From assembly GCA_023451375.1 (NCBI GenBank), contig JAEXZS010000031.1:1-47169 (forward strand): a DNA stretch of 47,169 nt. The letters run 5' to 3'. Positions 24,272 to 34,347 of the stretch are shown here, one piece after another (position 1 is the stretch's first letter; each line of letters starts with the position of its first letter). Under the pieces are notes generated by a model. The model did not search any database. It saw only the letters and a list, made by a program, of their open reading frames with translations, and was not told the origin of the DNA. The DNA is from Pseudomonadota bacterium (lineage in GTDB: Bacteria > Pseudomonadota > Alphaproteobacteria > Caulobacterales > Caulobacteraceae). Made by a program: the position numbers and the translations under genes.

Positions 24272-25309
24272 CTAACCGACGTGGCGGCGCGGCACCCGGG
24301 CGGTGATGGAGGTGAGCAACTCGTAGCTGATCGTGTCCGCCGCCGCCGCCGCATCGTCCAGCATGCGGTTCGGTCCGAACAGTTCGACCACGTCTCCAAC
24401 CGCGACGTCCAGGCCTGTGACATCGACCGCGCAGACATCCATCGACACGCGCCCCAGCAGGCGGCGCGTGTGGCCCGCGACATGCGCCGCCCCGCGCGGC
24501 GAACAGGCGCGCAGCACGCCGTCGGCGTAGCCCGCCGCGATGGCGGCGACCCGGACGGGCGACTGGGCGACGAAGCCGCGCGCATAGCCGACGCTCTCGC
24601 CCGCCGGCACGTCGCGCACCTGCAGCACCTCGGCCGTCAGGGTCGCCACCGGCGCGATTCGGGCGTCCGGTCGCCCCTCGGGCCCGCCGCCGTAAAGGCT
24701 GACGCCCGGCCGAACCGCGTCGAAAGCGAAGTCGCGGCCCAGGAAACAGGCCCCGGAGTTGGCCAGCGAGCGCATGACCCCCGGATAACGCTCGGCCGCC
24801 GCCGCGAAGGCGTCGCGCTGGCGTTGGTTCATCGGGTGGTCCGGCTCGTCCGCGCAGGCCAGGTGACTTATCACCAGCGCCAGGTCGTCGAACGGCTCCG
24901 GCGCGTCCTCCGGCCGGAAACCCAGTCGGTTCATGCCGGTGTCGATCTGCACGCCGCAAGCCCCGCCGCCCGCGCCGCGCCACGCCCGCAGCTGGCGCGG
25001 ATGGTTCAACACCGGCCGCAGCTCGGACGCCTTCAGCTCGGCGGCGGCGTCGTCCAGGCACCCGTCCAGCACATAGATGACGGGCGTCGCGCCCAGCGCG
25101 GCCCGCAAGGCGACGCCCTCCGCCGTTCGGGCGACGAAGAAGGTTCGCGCGCCCTCGGCCATCAGTCGGGCGGCGCACGCATCCGCGCCGAGGCCGTAGG
25201 CGTCCGCCTTGACGACGGGATGGACCGGAACGCCGGTCAGGGTCTGCAGCGTGTGGAAGTTGCGCGCCAGAGCGACCAGGTCGACGCGCAGCGTAGCGGG
25301 GGAGGGCAT
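24272..25309 (-). CDS. alr: Alanine racemase
   Basis: 345 residues. The PLP lysine is in VVKADAYGLGAD (Lys34). The catalytic tyrosine is in AAGYADG near 255. A C-terminal beta domain includes GRVSMDVCAVDV. Alr supplies D-alanine for peptidoglycan. The protein is slightly shorter than many Alr enzymes but keeps both active-site residues. It lies between the Yip1 gene and a lipoprotein gene, near dnaB and radA, as in many alphaproteobacteria. Confidence 0.95.
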   Translation of the reverse strand: MPSPATLRVDLVALARNFHTLQTLTGVPVHPVVKADAYGLGADACAARLMAEGARTFFVARTAEGVALRAALGATPVIYVLDGCLDDAAAELKASELRPVLNHPRQLRAWRGAGGGACGVQIDTGMNRLGFRPEDAPEPFDDLALVISHLACADEPDHPMNQRQRDAFAAAAERYPGVMRSLANSGACFLGRDFAFDAVRPGVSLYGGGPEGRPDARIAPVATLTAEVLQVRDVPAGESVGYARGFVAQSPVRVAAIAAGYADGVLRACSPRGAAHVAGHTRRLLGRVSMDVCAVDVTGLDVAVGDVVELFGPNRMLDDAAAAADTISYELLTSITARVPRRHVG

Positions 25310-25378
25310 GCGCCCTTATGGCGCAACGTCGTCGGGAGGAAAGAGAAAAGGCGGCGGCGCACGCTGGAGAGAGACGGA

Positions 25379-25400
25379 CGGCCCCGGTCTGTCGGGGCCG
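25379..25400 (-). terminator. Possible terminator of lipoprotein gene
   Basis: An 8-bp perfect stem (25379-25386 with 25393-25400) with a 6-base loop lies just downstream of the lipoprotein stop on the minus strand. The following tail is only moderately pyrimidine-rich (TCCGTCTCTCTCC), so termination strength is uncertain. Confidence 0.4.
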
Positions 25401-25419
25401 CCCGGAACTCCGCCGGGGA

Positions 25420-25779
25420 TCAGCCGCCGGGCCGTGAGCCCGCGCCGCCGGCCGCGTCGGGCGCGCCTGCGGGACGTTCATCGTCGCGCGGCGTCGTGGT
25501 TCCGCCGGTGGTCGGTTGACCGTCCATGCCGGCGTCCTGCTGCGCCGTGCCCGTGGTCCCGGCGGCGTCGGGCGGCATCGTGGCGCCCGCCGTGCCGGTC
25601 ATGGTGTCGGCTCCCGGCGTGGTCGCGGCGCCGCCCATCGTGGGATCGGTCGTGGTCGCCGAGGCGTCCATGCCCGCGTCCGCCGCCGCATCGGTCTGCT
25701 CGTCGCCGCCGCTGCAGGCGGCGATCGCCAGCGTGGCCGCCGCCGCCGCGCCCAAGGTGAGGATTGATCGGATGGTCAT
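25420..25779 (-). CDS. Low-complexity lipoprotein, function unknown
   Basis: 119 residues. The signal peptide (IRSILTLGAAAAATLAIAAC) ends in lipobox AIAAC with Cys22. The mature part has almost no hydrophobic core. It is rich in Ala, Gly, Thr, Asp and Pro, with repeated TTDPTMGG, TTPGADTMTG and TTGTAQQDAGMDGQPTTGG-like segments. Such disordered lipoproteins often form flexible periplasmic tethers. No family is recognised. It lies 75 bases after the dnaB stop on the same strand. Codon use looks ordinary for the region. Confidence 0.65.
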   Translation of the reverse strand: MTIRSILTLGAAAAATLAIAACSGGDEQTDAAADAGMDASATTTDPTMGGAATTPGADTMTGTAGATMPPDAAGTTGTAQQDAGMDGQPTTGGTTTPRDDERPAGAPDAAGGAGSRPGG

Positions 25780-25854
25780 GTGAATCTCCCTGTGAGACTC
25801 TCACAGCGGATCACGGCTTCGCGAGTTGCCCAGCGTCCTGGACCCGACAGAAGC

Positions 25855-27345
25855 CTACTCGTAGCTCTCCTGATACCGCCCATCCTGGGCCAGGTTGCCG
25901 AACTTGGTGGTGTCGGCGTCGAAGGCCAGTTTGACGATGCCGATCGGGCCGTGGCGCTGCTTGCCGATGACGACCTCGGCCTGGTGCTGCAGCCGATCCA
26001 TGTCCTGCTGCCACTGCAGGTGCTCCTCGGTGCCCTCGCGCGGCTCGGCCCGGCCCAGGTAGTAGCTCTCGCGATAGACGAACATCACGCAGTCGGCGTC
26101 CTGCTCGATCGAGCCGGACTCCCGCAGGTCGGACAGCTGCGGCCGCTTGTCCTCGCGTTGCTCGACCTGTCGCGACAGCTGCGACAGGGCGATGATGGGC
26201 ACCGACAGCTCCTTGGCCAGGGCCTTCAGCCCGCCGGTGATCTCCGACACCTCCTGCACCCGGTTCTTCTGGCTGTTCTCGCCGGTGGTCACCAGTTGCA
26301 GATAGTCGACGATGATCAGGTCCAGCCCGTGCTCCATCCGTTTCAGCCGCCGCGCCCGCGCCGCCAGCTTGGAGATGGACAGGCCGCCGGTGGCGTCGAT
26401 GTAGAGGGGGCTTTCGCCGATCTCGACCGCCGCGTCGCGGATCTTGCCGAAGTCGGACGCATTGATCTCGCCCTTGCGCAGCTTGTCCGACGACACCCCG
26501 GACGCGTCCGCCAGGATACGCATGGCCAGCTGTTCGGCGCTCATTTCAAGCGAATAGAAGGCCACCACCCCGCCGTTGACGGTCTTGCGCCCCTCCGGCG
26601 TCGGCTCCCACTGATAGTTGCGGGCGACGTTGAAGGCGATGTTGGTCGCCAGCGCGGTCTTGCCCATTGACGGACGGCCGGCGAGGATCAGCAGGTCGGA
26701 CGGGTGCAGGCCGCCCAGCTTGGCGTCGAGGTCGTTCAGGTGGGTGGCCAGGCCGGCCAGCTTGCCGTCGCGCTGATAGGCTTCAGCCGCCATCTGAACC
26801 GCGCCTGACAAGGCATGGGAAAAGCTGACGAAACCGGACGACGGTTTGCCTGTCTCGGCCAGCGAGTACAGCGTCTGCTCAGCCTGTTCGATCTGCTCGT
26901 CGGCCGGCGTCTCGGGGTTCGGCGCCGCCTTGATGATGTCGCCGCCGATGCGGATCAGGTCGCGCCGCAGCGCCAGGTCATAGACCACGCGGGCGTAATC
27001 GGGAGCATTGGCCGCCGGCGGCGCCCGATCCACCAGATCGGCCAGGTAACGTAGGCCGCCGAACTCCTGGAACGCCGGGTCCTGTTTGAACCGCTCCATC
27101 AGAATGGTGGGCTCGGCCAGCATGCCCTGGCGGATGTGATCCTCGATCGCCTCGAACAGCCGCTGGTGGAACGGCTCGTAGAAGTGGCTGCCGCGCAGCC
27201 GGTCGCTCAGCCGCTCGAACACGGCGTTGTCGAACATCAGCGAGCCCAGCAGCGCCTGCTCGGCCTCCAGATTGTGCGGCATCGACGAGACGCCGCCGTG
27301 ATCAGTCGGCGAGGCGGAGAAGGGCAGGGGGGCGAAGGCGTTCAT
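25855..27345 (-). CDS. dnaB: Replicative DNA helicase
   Basis: 496 residues. The N-terminal DnaB domain (PHNLEAEQALLGSLMFDNAV, about 23-42) precedes the RecA-like domain. Walker A is AGRPSMGKTALA near 220, and Walker B is near LDLIIVDYLQLVT. DnaB is the hexameric replication-fork helicase. The start at 27345 (MNAFAPLPF) adds a short N-terminal extension relative to the core. No intein is present. Its placement near rplI matches many alphaproteobacteria. Confidence 0.97.
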   Translation of the reverse strand: MNAFAPLPFSASPTDHGGVSSMPHNLEAEQALLGSLMFDNAVFERLSDRLRGSHFYEPFHQRLFEAIEDHIRQGMLAEPTILMERFKQDPAFQEFGGLRYLADLVDRAPPAANAPDYARVVYDLALRRDLIRIGGDIIKAAPNPETPADEQIEQAEQTLYSLAETGKPSSGFVSFSHALSGAVQMAAEAYQRDGKLAGLATHLNDLDAKLGGLHPSDLLILAGRPSMGKTALATNIAFNVARNYQWEPTPEGRKTVNGGVVAFYSLEMSAEQLAMRILADASGVSSDKLRKGEINASDFGKIRDAAVEIGESPLYIDATGGLSISKLAARARRLKRMEHGLDLIIVDYLQLVTTGENSQKNRVQEVSEITGGLKALAKELSVPIIALSQLSRQVEQREDKRPQLSDLRESGSIEQDADCVMFVYRESYYLGRAEPREGTEEHLQWQQDMDRLQHQAEVVIGKQRHGPIGIVKLAFDADTTKFGNLAQDGRYQESYE

Positions 27346-27467
27346 GGCAATTAAGGCTTTAACGCCGCCTTGCGTCGGATGCGGACGGAAACCGACGCGC
27401 GGTTGAAGATGAACGGGGATAGGCTGTGGACTGCACGGCGACGCCTGGCGCGGCCTCGGTCGAATCG

Positions 27468-27497
27468 AAAAGGGGCGTCCCCGGGAAGGGACGCCCC
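27468..27497 (-). terminator. Terminator of TonB receptor gene
   Basis: A 10-bp perfect stem (27472-27481 with 27488-27497) with a 6-base loop. Read on the minus strand it ends in a TTTT tract (27468-27471). It lies just downstream of the TonB receptor stop, before dnaB. Confidence 0.85.
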
Positions 27498-27522
27498 GAT
27501 TGTCTTCAGGGTCGCGTGCGGA

Positions 27523-29949
27523 TCACCAGTTCAGGCTGACCCGCGCATAGGCGTAGCGGCCGTTGAAGCCGAACGGCGAATAGTAGGGGAAGCCCAGAAC
27601 CCCGTTGGAGTTCAGAGCCTCCGGCACATAGTCGGGATATTCGTCGAAGACGTTGTCGACGCCGATGGCCAGGCCGACGCGGTCGGTCAGCTGATAGCGG
27701 CCTTCCAGGTCCACGACGGTCTTGGCGCCGGTATTGTAGTCGCCCGCTTCGGTCGAGGCCGGCTGCAGCACGTCGCCATAGTAGGTGGCGCGCACCGTCG
27801 CGCCCCACTGGTTCAGGCTCCAGTCGGCCGTGGCCGAGACCTTGGTGTCGGGCGTGCCGTCCTCGATGGTCAGGATGCGCTGGCGGGCGAACAGGGTCGG
27901 CACCGGGTTCAGCACCGAAGACGACGTGGGCAGGTCGGTCACCGACACGTCGTTGAAGTTGGCCGCCACGGTGAAGTCGAAGTCGCCGGCGGCGTCTGTG
28001 GGCAGGCGGTAGCGGCCGACGATGTCCACGCCTTCCGTCTCGGTCGAGACACCGTTCAGGAAGAAGCGCGCGGCCTGCACGCCCAACGGATCCAGCAGGG
28101 TCGCGACCTGCGGGGAGAAGCTGCGGTTGATCAGCTCCGACAGGACGATCTGGTCCTCGATGTCGATCTTGTAGGCGTCGACGGTGAGGTCGAACCGACC
28201 CAGGCGGATCACGGCGCCGAGCGAATAGTTGGTCGAGGTCTCGGCCTCAAGCGGCCGTGCGCCAAGGGCGGTCGCCACCACGCTGGTGGCCGGGAAGGTG
28301 CCGGTCTCCACCACCGTGCCGTTCTGGATCACAGACGATGTCGAGGTGAAGAAGGACTGCTGCAGCGACGGGGCGCGGAAGCCGGTCGAGACAGAGCCGC
28401 GCAGGGCTAAGGCGGGGGTGAAGTCGTAGCGGGCGCTGAACTTGCCCGTCTGGGTGTCGCCGAAGTCGGAATAATCCTCGAACCGCACCGCGCCTTCCAC
28501 CGTCAGCTTGTCGGTCAGCGGGATTTCCACGTCCGCGTAGGCGGCGAAGTTGTCGCGATCGACATCCACCTCGTTCGAGGGCTGGAAGCCGACGAAGCCC
28601 TGGGCGCCGCCGGCCAGTATCGCCCCGTTCACAGGACTGACGTTGATGGGCCCCCGATCGTAGCTCTCGGGCTGGCCGGCTTCGATCTGATAATTCTCCC
28701 AGCGCTGCTCCAGGCCCCAGGCGAAGTTCAGCGGTCCGCCCGAGAGGCCGACCTCGAAGGCGCGGCTGAAGTCCGCGCTCAGCACCAGCTGGTCATAGAT
28801 CAGCGAGCCGGAATCAAAGCTGGTCGGCGAACTCGCGCCATAGGTGCTGTTCAGCGAGTCCTCGGTGCGGAAATCCAGCGCGTTGCGGCCGTACACAAGA
28901 TTGAAGTCGGCCTCCCACCCGGCCAGCTCCCCCCGCAGGCCGCCCGCCGCCGACGTATCCTGCGAGTTGACGGCGATCAGCGGCAGGAAGCCGTTCGGAT
29001 AGAGGGCGGCGACATTGTTGGTGTTGTCGTTCAGGCGCGGGAAGGCGGCGCTGGTGCTGTCGCGGTCCTGGTACCCCGCCCAGCCGTAGGCTTCCCAGCC
29101 ATTGCCCAGACCCTTGCCGGCGTTGGCGAAGACCGTCCACTGCTCGACCTCGGGATCGCCCAGCCGCGCGGTGATGGGCGCATAGGCGTTGGCGCGCGGA
29201 TCGAAGTCCGAACGGTTGGTCGCGTCGCGGCTCAGATACTCGGCCGACAGCGTCAGATAGCCGTCCTCGCCCAGGCCGAAGCCCTGCCAGGCCGAGGCGG
29301 TGACGGTCTGGCCGTCGTCCTCGTCCCGCTCGCCGCGCGCCGTCTCGACCGTGGTCAGGTACTGGCCGTAGGTGACGCTGGCGCCGCCGCCGCTGGAGGC
29401 TTCCTTCAGGCGCAGGTTGACCACCCCGGCGATGGCGTCCGAGCCGTACTGGGCCGAGGCGCCGTCACGCAGCACTTCGACGCGATCCAGCGCGCCGGTG
29501 GGAATGGCGTTCAGATCGACCGCCGCCGAACCGCGCCCGACCGAGCCGTTGACGTTGACCAGGGCCGAGGCATGCCGCCGTGTGCCGTTCAGCAGCACCA
29601 ACGTCTGGTCGGGCGACAGGCCGCGCAGCGTCGCCGGGCGGATCGAGTCGGTGCCGTCCACCGCGCTGGGACGGGCGAAGCTGAGCGACGGCACCGACTG
29701 CGACAGGGCGGCGGCGAACTCGGTGGTGCCGCGCTGCTGCAGGGTTTCGGCCGTCACCACGTCGACGGGAGCCAGGGTGTCCAGGCGCGAGCGGTTCTGC
29801 ACCCGGGTGCCGGTGACGACGATGTCGTCGATGACGGCGGCGTCTTCCGCGGCCGGCGGCGTCTGGGCGAAGGCGGGAACGGCGGTCAGAAGGGCGAAGG
29901 CGGAGGCCGTGGCCAGCAGGGGCGCGGCGTGGAAGGTCTTGTGCGTCAT
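27523..29949 (-). CDS. TonB-dependent outer membrane receptor
   Basis: 808 residues. The signal peptide ends near AVPAFAQ (about 26-28). A TonB box (DDIVVTGTRVQNR) follows near residue 40. The plug domain covers about 50-165, with LRGLSPDQTLVLLNG and VEVLRDGASAQYGSDAIAG. A large beta-barrel with many aromatic strand ends follows, and the final residue is Trp, as expected for outer-membrane insertion. Substrate is unknown. The ATG at 29949 is preferred to an upstream in-frame start at 30060, which would bury the signal peptide. It stands between dnaB and rplI. Confidence 0.94.
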   Translation of the reverse strand: MTHKTFHAAPLLATASAFALLTAVPAFAQTPPAAEDAAVIDDIVVTGTRVQNRSRLDTLAPVDVVTAETLQQRGTTEFAAALSQSVPSLSFARPSAVDGTDSIRPATLRGLSPDQTLVLLNGTRRHASALVNVNGSVGRGSAAVDLNAIPTGALDRVEVLRDGASAQYGSDAIAGVVNLRLKEASSGGGASVTYGQYLTTVETARGERDEDDGQTVTASAWQGFGLGEDGYLTLSAEYLSRDATNRSDFDPRANAYAPITARLGDPEVEQWTVFANAGKGLGNGWEAYGWAGYQDRDSTSAAFPRLNDNTNNVAALYPNGFLPLIAVNSQDTSAAGGLRGELAGWEADFNLVYGRNALDFRTEDSLNSTYGASSPTSFDSGSLIYDQLVLSADFSRAFEVGLSGGPLNFAWGLEQRWENYQIEAGQPESYDRGPINVSPVNGAILAGGAQGFVGFQPSNEVDVDRDNFAAYADVEIPLTDKLTVEGAVRFEDYSDFGDTQTGKFSARYDFTPALALRGSVSTGFRAPSLQQSFFTSTSSVIQNGTVVETGTFPATSVVATALGARPLEAETSTNYSLGAVIRLGRFDLTVDAYKIDIEDQIVLSELINRSFSPQVATLLDPLGVQAARFFLNGVSTETEGVDIVGRYRLPTDAAGDFDFTVAANFNDVSVTDLPTSSSVLNPVPTLFARQRILTIEDGTPDTKVSATADWSLNQWGATVRATYYGDVLQPASTEAGDYNTGAKTVVDLEGRYQLTDRVGLAIGVDNVFDEYPDYVPEALNSNGVLGFPYYSPFGFNGRYAYARVSLNW

Positions 29950-30246
29950 GAGAGAGGATCCTGTTGGGGCGCGTGGAGGCGGGTCCCGGCGGTCGTCAGC
30001 GCCGCCGGTTGATTGAGCTTGAGGATAGGCCGTCTGAAAGCGGGTCAGCCGCGGCGACATCGCGGAGGCGTAAGCGGTCGGGCCGCGGGGCAGGGGAAAT
30101 GACGCATGCTCGCCTCCGCCGCGACGGAAAGGGAGGGTGTCGCGACGCCGGCGATATTGGGGCGGCCGGGTGGCGGGTCAATCGCGCGGGTCCGTCACTT
30201 TTCCTGCCGCGCGCATTAGGAAAACTGGGGGCTCAGCCGAGCGACC
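29950..30246. other. Intergenic stretch upstream of TonB receptor gene
   Basis: About 297 bases between the receptor start and the rplI terminator. No gene, riboswitch motif or convincing promoter was recognised. It should hold the receptor promoter and any regulatory site, such as a Fur or cobalamin element. No cobalamin-box-like or Fur-like motif was seen by eye. Confidence 0.4.
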
Positions 30247-30279
30247 AAAGAAAAAGGCGCGCTCCCTGCGGAGCGCGCC
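30247..30279 (-). terminator. Terminator of rpsF-rpsR-rplI
   Basis: A perfect 10-bp stem (30256-30265 with 30270-30279) with a 4-base loop. Read on the minus strand it runs into TTTTTCTTT (30247-30255). It lies 26 bases after the rplI stop. Confidence 0.93.
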
Positions 30280-30305
30280 TTCAGCTTTCGTCGATCCGGT
30301 CGGGA

Positions 30306-30890
30306 TCAGGCTTCTTCGCCGAAGCCTTCTTGTTGACCGGCGCCGCCTTCGATCAGCTCCTGGGCCGACTGCTCGGCGGCCTGGCGCTCGTTGTCGAACT
30401 GGCTGCGGATCACGTCCTCGCCCTTGGCCTGACGTTCGGCCTCATCCATCGAACGGGCGATGTTGACCTTGACCGTGGCGCGCACCTCGGCGTGCAGGCG
30501 GACCAGCACTTCGTGGACGCCCAGGGTCTTGATCGCCGTATTCAGCACGACCTGCGAACGCTCGACCTTGCCGCCTTCGGCCTGAATGGCCTCGGCGACG
30601 TCGCGGCCCGCGACCGAACCGTACAGTTGGCCGGTTTCGCCGGCCTGACGGATCATGATGTAGGTCTGGCCGTCGATCTTGTCGGCCACCTTCTGGGCGT
30701 CGGCCTTGTTCTTCTCATTGCGCTGCTCGATGGCGGCGCGGTCGAGTTCGAACGCCTTCAGGTTCGCGGCGGTGGCCCGGCGGGCCTTGTCGCGCGGCAG
30801 AAGGAAGTTACGGGCGAAGCCGTCCTTGACGGACACGACGTCGCCGATGGCGCCGAGATTCTCGACGCGTTCCAGCAGAACGACCTTCAT
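30306..30890 (-). CDS. rplI: 50S ribosomal protein L9
   Basis: 194 residues. The N-terminal domain (MKVVLLERVENLGAIGDVV, then KDGFARNFLLPR) binds 23S rRNA. A long connecting helix precedes the C-terminal domain (about 75-150). After about residue 150 an extra Gln/Glu-rich tail ends EGFGEEA, longer than in E. coli but common in alphaproteobacteria. It follows rpsR by 1 base in the rpsF-rpsR-rplI operon. Confidence 0.97.
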   Translation of the reverse strand: MKVVLLERVENLGAIGDVVSVKDGFARNFLLPRDKARRATAANLKAFELDRAAIEQRNEKNKADAQKVADKIDGQTYIMIRQAGETGQLYGSVAGRDVAEAIQAEGGKVERSQVVLNTAIKTLGVHEVLVRLHAEVRATVKVNIARSMDEAERQAKGEDVIRSQFDNERQAAEQSAQELIEGGAGQQEGFGEEA

Positions 30891-30891
30891 C

Positions 30892-31170
30892 TTACTTCAC
30901 CACGTACGGCAGGAGGGCCAGATAGCGGGCGCGCTTGATGGCCTTGGCCAGTTCGCGCTGCTTCTTCTGGGAGACGGCGGTGATGCGCGAGGGCACGATC
31001 TTGCCGCGTTCGGAGACGTAGCGCTGCAGCAGCTTCACGTCCTTGTAGTCGATCTTCGGCGCATTGGCGCCGGAGAACGGGCACACCTTGCGGCGACGAT
31101 AGAAGGGGCGGCGGCCGGCGGCGCCGGAGCCGGCCGGGGCGCCCGGGGTGGGGGCAGTCGTATCGGTCAT
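30892..31170 (-). CDS. rpsR: 30S ribosomal protein S18
   Basis: 92 residues. A Pro/Gly/Ala-rich N-terminus of about 20 residues precedes the conserved core. The core has RRKVCPFSGANAPKIDYKDV and SQKKQRELAKAIKRARYLAL. S18 pairs with S6 on the small-subunit platform. It sits 12 bases after rpsF and 1 base before rplI, so the three are co-translated. Confidence 0.97.
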   Translation of the reverse strand: MTDTTAPTPGAPAGSGAAGRRPFYRRRKVCPFSGANAPKIDYKDVKLLQRYVSERGKIVPSRITAVSQKKQRELAKAIKRARYLALLPYVVK

Positions 31171-31182
31171 GATCCGGTTTCC

Positions 31183-31569
31183 TTATTCGGCGTCGGCGGC
31201 GGCGTCGTCGCGCGGGGTGCGCTCGCGCTCGCGCTCGCGTTCACGCTCGCGGCGGGCCAGCAGCGGCGACAGTTCCAGGTCGAGTTCCTCGACGCGGACG
31301 GTCAGCCAGCGCAGCACGTCTTCGTTGATGCCCAGCTGACGCTCGACTTCGGCCATGGCGGCCGGAGGGGCGTCGACGGCCAGCAGCGAATAGTGAGCCT
31401 TGCGGTTCTTCTTCACGCGGTACGTCAGGTTGCGCAGACCCCAGTACTCGATCTTGGCGACGGAGCCGCCGCCTTGCACGATCAGGTCCTTGATGGTGTC
31501 GTTCAGCGCTTCGGCCTGTTGCGCCGAGATGTCCTGGCGCGTCATGACCGTGTGCTCGTAAAGAGCCAT
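31183..31569 (-). CDS. rpsF: 30S ribosomal protein S6
   Basis: 128 residues. The core (MALYEHTVMTRQDISAQQ, YWGLRNLTYRVKKNRKAHYS) is typical. The last 30 residues hold an Arg-Glu alternation (RERERERERERT) encoded by CTCGCG-type hexamer repeats near 31219-31252, followed by an acidic end. E. coli S6 has a different, post-translationally glutamylated tail. The ATG at 31569 has GGGAGA upstream. A longer upstream frame is rejected. First gene of rpsF-rpsR-rplI. Confidence 0.96.
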   Translation of the reverse strand: MALYEHTVMTRQDISAQQAEALNDTIKDLIVQGGGSVAKIEYWGLRNLTYRVKKNRKAHYSLLAVDAPPAAMAEVERQLGINEDVLRWLTVRVEELDLELSPLLARRERERERERERTPRDDAAADAE

Positions 31570-31708
31570 GCGGTAGTCTCCCTTGTGGGCGTCGGCGCGG
31601 AAACGACCGGGTAAGTCGGTCTCCACGATGGCTCCTGGCGCGGCGGCCGGACCGAACGTCCAACCCTTTGGTGTTCCGCGACAGGACCGAAGCCCTGGAA
31701 AGCGGGCG

Positions 31709-31737
31709 CGTATAGGGGAAAAGGGGCGTGGGGGCAA
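31709..31737 (-). promoter_or_regulatory. Candidate promoter of rpsF-rpsR-rplI
   Basis: On the minus strand, TTGCCC (31732-31737) and TATACG (31709-31714) are 17 bases apart. Transcription would begin near 31702, giving a leader of about 130 bases that could hold an S6/S18 autoregulatory site. It is the closest match to a standard sigma-70 promoter in the window. Confidence 0.55.
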
Positions 31738-31789
31738 GGTGATTGCGGTGGGGCTTCCCCGTCTCGCCGGACCCGCCTAAACCACCCCC

Positions 31790-33382
<1,593 letters not shown>

Positions 33383-33390
33383 CCTATTCT

Positions 33391-33434
33391 TCCTTCTCCC
33401 GTTGGGAGACGGGGCCCGCAGGGCCAAGCTGGAG
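33391..33434. repeat. Partial extragenic repeat (CTTCTCCCGTTGGGAGA type)
   Basis: CTTCTCCCGTTGGGAGACGG at 33392-33411, then GGGCCCGCAGGGCC, resembles the left half of the longer element at 34348-34519. It lies between two genes of one probable operon and its end (GCTGGAG) supplies the apparent ribosome-binding site of the next gene. Confidence 0.5.
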
Positions 33435-33440
33435 ACGACC

Positions 33441-34340
33441 ATGGCCGACAAATCCGCCGACGCCGACCTCAACGCCCTGGACGTCACCGACGCCGAGGAA
33501 GCCGAGATCAACCGCATCGCCCATCCGCTGGTGCCGGACGCCGCGCCTGACGCCAACGACGACCTGGTCCAGATCGACGCCACCGCCGACGGCGTGGTCT
33601 TCGTCACCATCAACCGGCCGCAGAAGAAGAACGCCTTCGACGCCGCGACCATCGCGGCCCTGCATGAGGCTTTCGAGACCCTGCACGGCGCCGACCGCGT
33701 CCGGGTCGTCTTCATCCGCGGTGCGGGCGGGACCTTCAGCGCCGGCGCCGACCTGAACTGGATGCGTGACGCCGCCGGCTGGTCCGAGGCCGACAACCGC
33801 ACCGACGCCATGGGCCTGGCCCGGATGCTGAAGGCTCTGCACGATGTTCCGGCCCTGACCGTCGCGATCGTCGAGGGCTCGGCCATGGGTGGCGGGGCGG
33901 GCATCGTCGCCGCCTGCGACATGGCGGTCGCCGTCGCCGGGACACGCTTCGCCTTCTCCGAAGTCAAGCTGGGCCTGATCCCGGCGACCATCGCCCCCTA
34001 TGTCGTCGAGGCCGTCGGCGCCCGCCGCGCCCGCCAGCTGTTCCTGACGGGCAACATCTTCGACGCCGACTACGCCGCCCACGCGGGCCTGATCGACATG
34101 GTCCTGCCCGAGGGTTCGGTGGACCAGTTCATCGAGATGCTGTCCGACAGCCTGTCGACCAACGCCCCCGGCGCGATGGGCGACGCCAAGCGCCTGGTCA
34201 ACGACATCGCCCACCACAAAATTGATGGCGGCCTGCTGGACGAAACCGCCAAACGCATCGCCCGCGCCCGCGTCTCGGACGAAGGCCGCGAAGGCGTCGC
34301 CGCCTTCCTCGAAAAGCGCGCGCCCATCTGGGCGGGGTGA
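33441..34340 (+). CDS. Enoyl-CoA hydratase/isomerase family protein (LiuC-like)
   Basis: 299 residues. Crotonase-fold motifs are VTINRPQKKNAFD near 53, GAGGTFSAGADLNWMRD near 90-106 (first oxyanion hole) and EGSAMGGGAGIVAACD near 140-155 (second oxyanion hole). Its place directly behind the carboxylase beta subunit gene suggests methylglutaconyl-CoA hydratase in leucine breakdown. About 40 N-terminal residues before the core are rich in Asp, Ala and Glu. The ATG at 33441 has GGAG 6 bases upstream; an in-frame start at 33402 lies within the repeat. Confidence 0.88.
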   Translation: MADKSADADLNALDVTDAEEAEINRIAHPLVPDAAPDANDDLVQIDATADGVVFVTINRPQKKNAFDAATIAALHEAFETLHGADRVRVVFIRGAGGTFSAGADLNWMRDAAGWSEADNRTDAMGLARMLKALHDVPALTVAIVEGSAMGGGAGIVAACDMAVAVAGTRFAFSEVKLGLIPATIAPYVVEAVGARRARQLFLTGNIFDADYAAHAGLIDMVLPEGSVDQFIEMLSDSLSTNAPGAMGDAKRLVNDIAHHKIDGGLLDETAKRIARARVSDEGREGVAAFLEKRAPIWAG

Positions 34341-34347
34341 TTCACCG

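Noticed and set aside
29950..30246. Cobalamin riboswitch ahead of the TonB receptor gene
   Set aside because: None of the conserved cobalamin-box segments could be found by eye on the minus strand.
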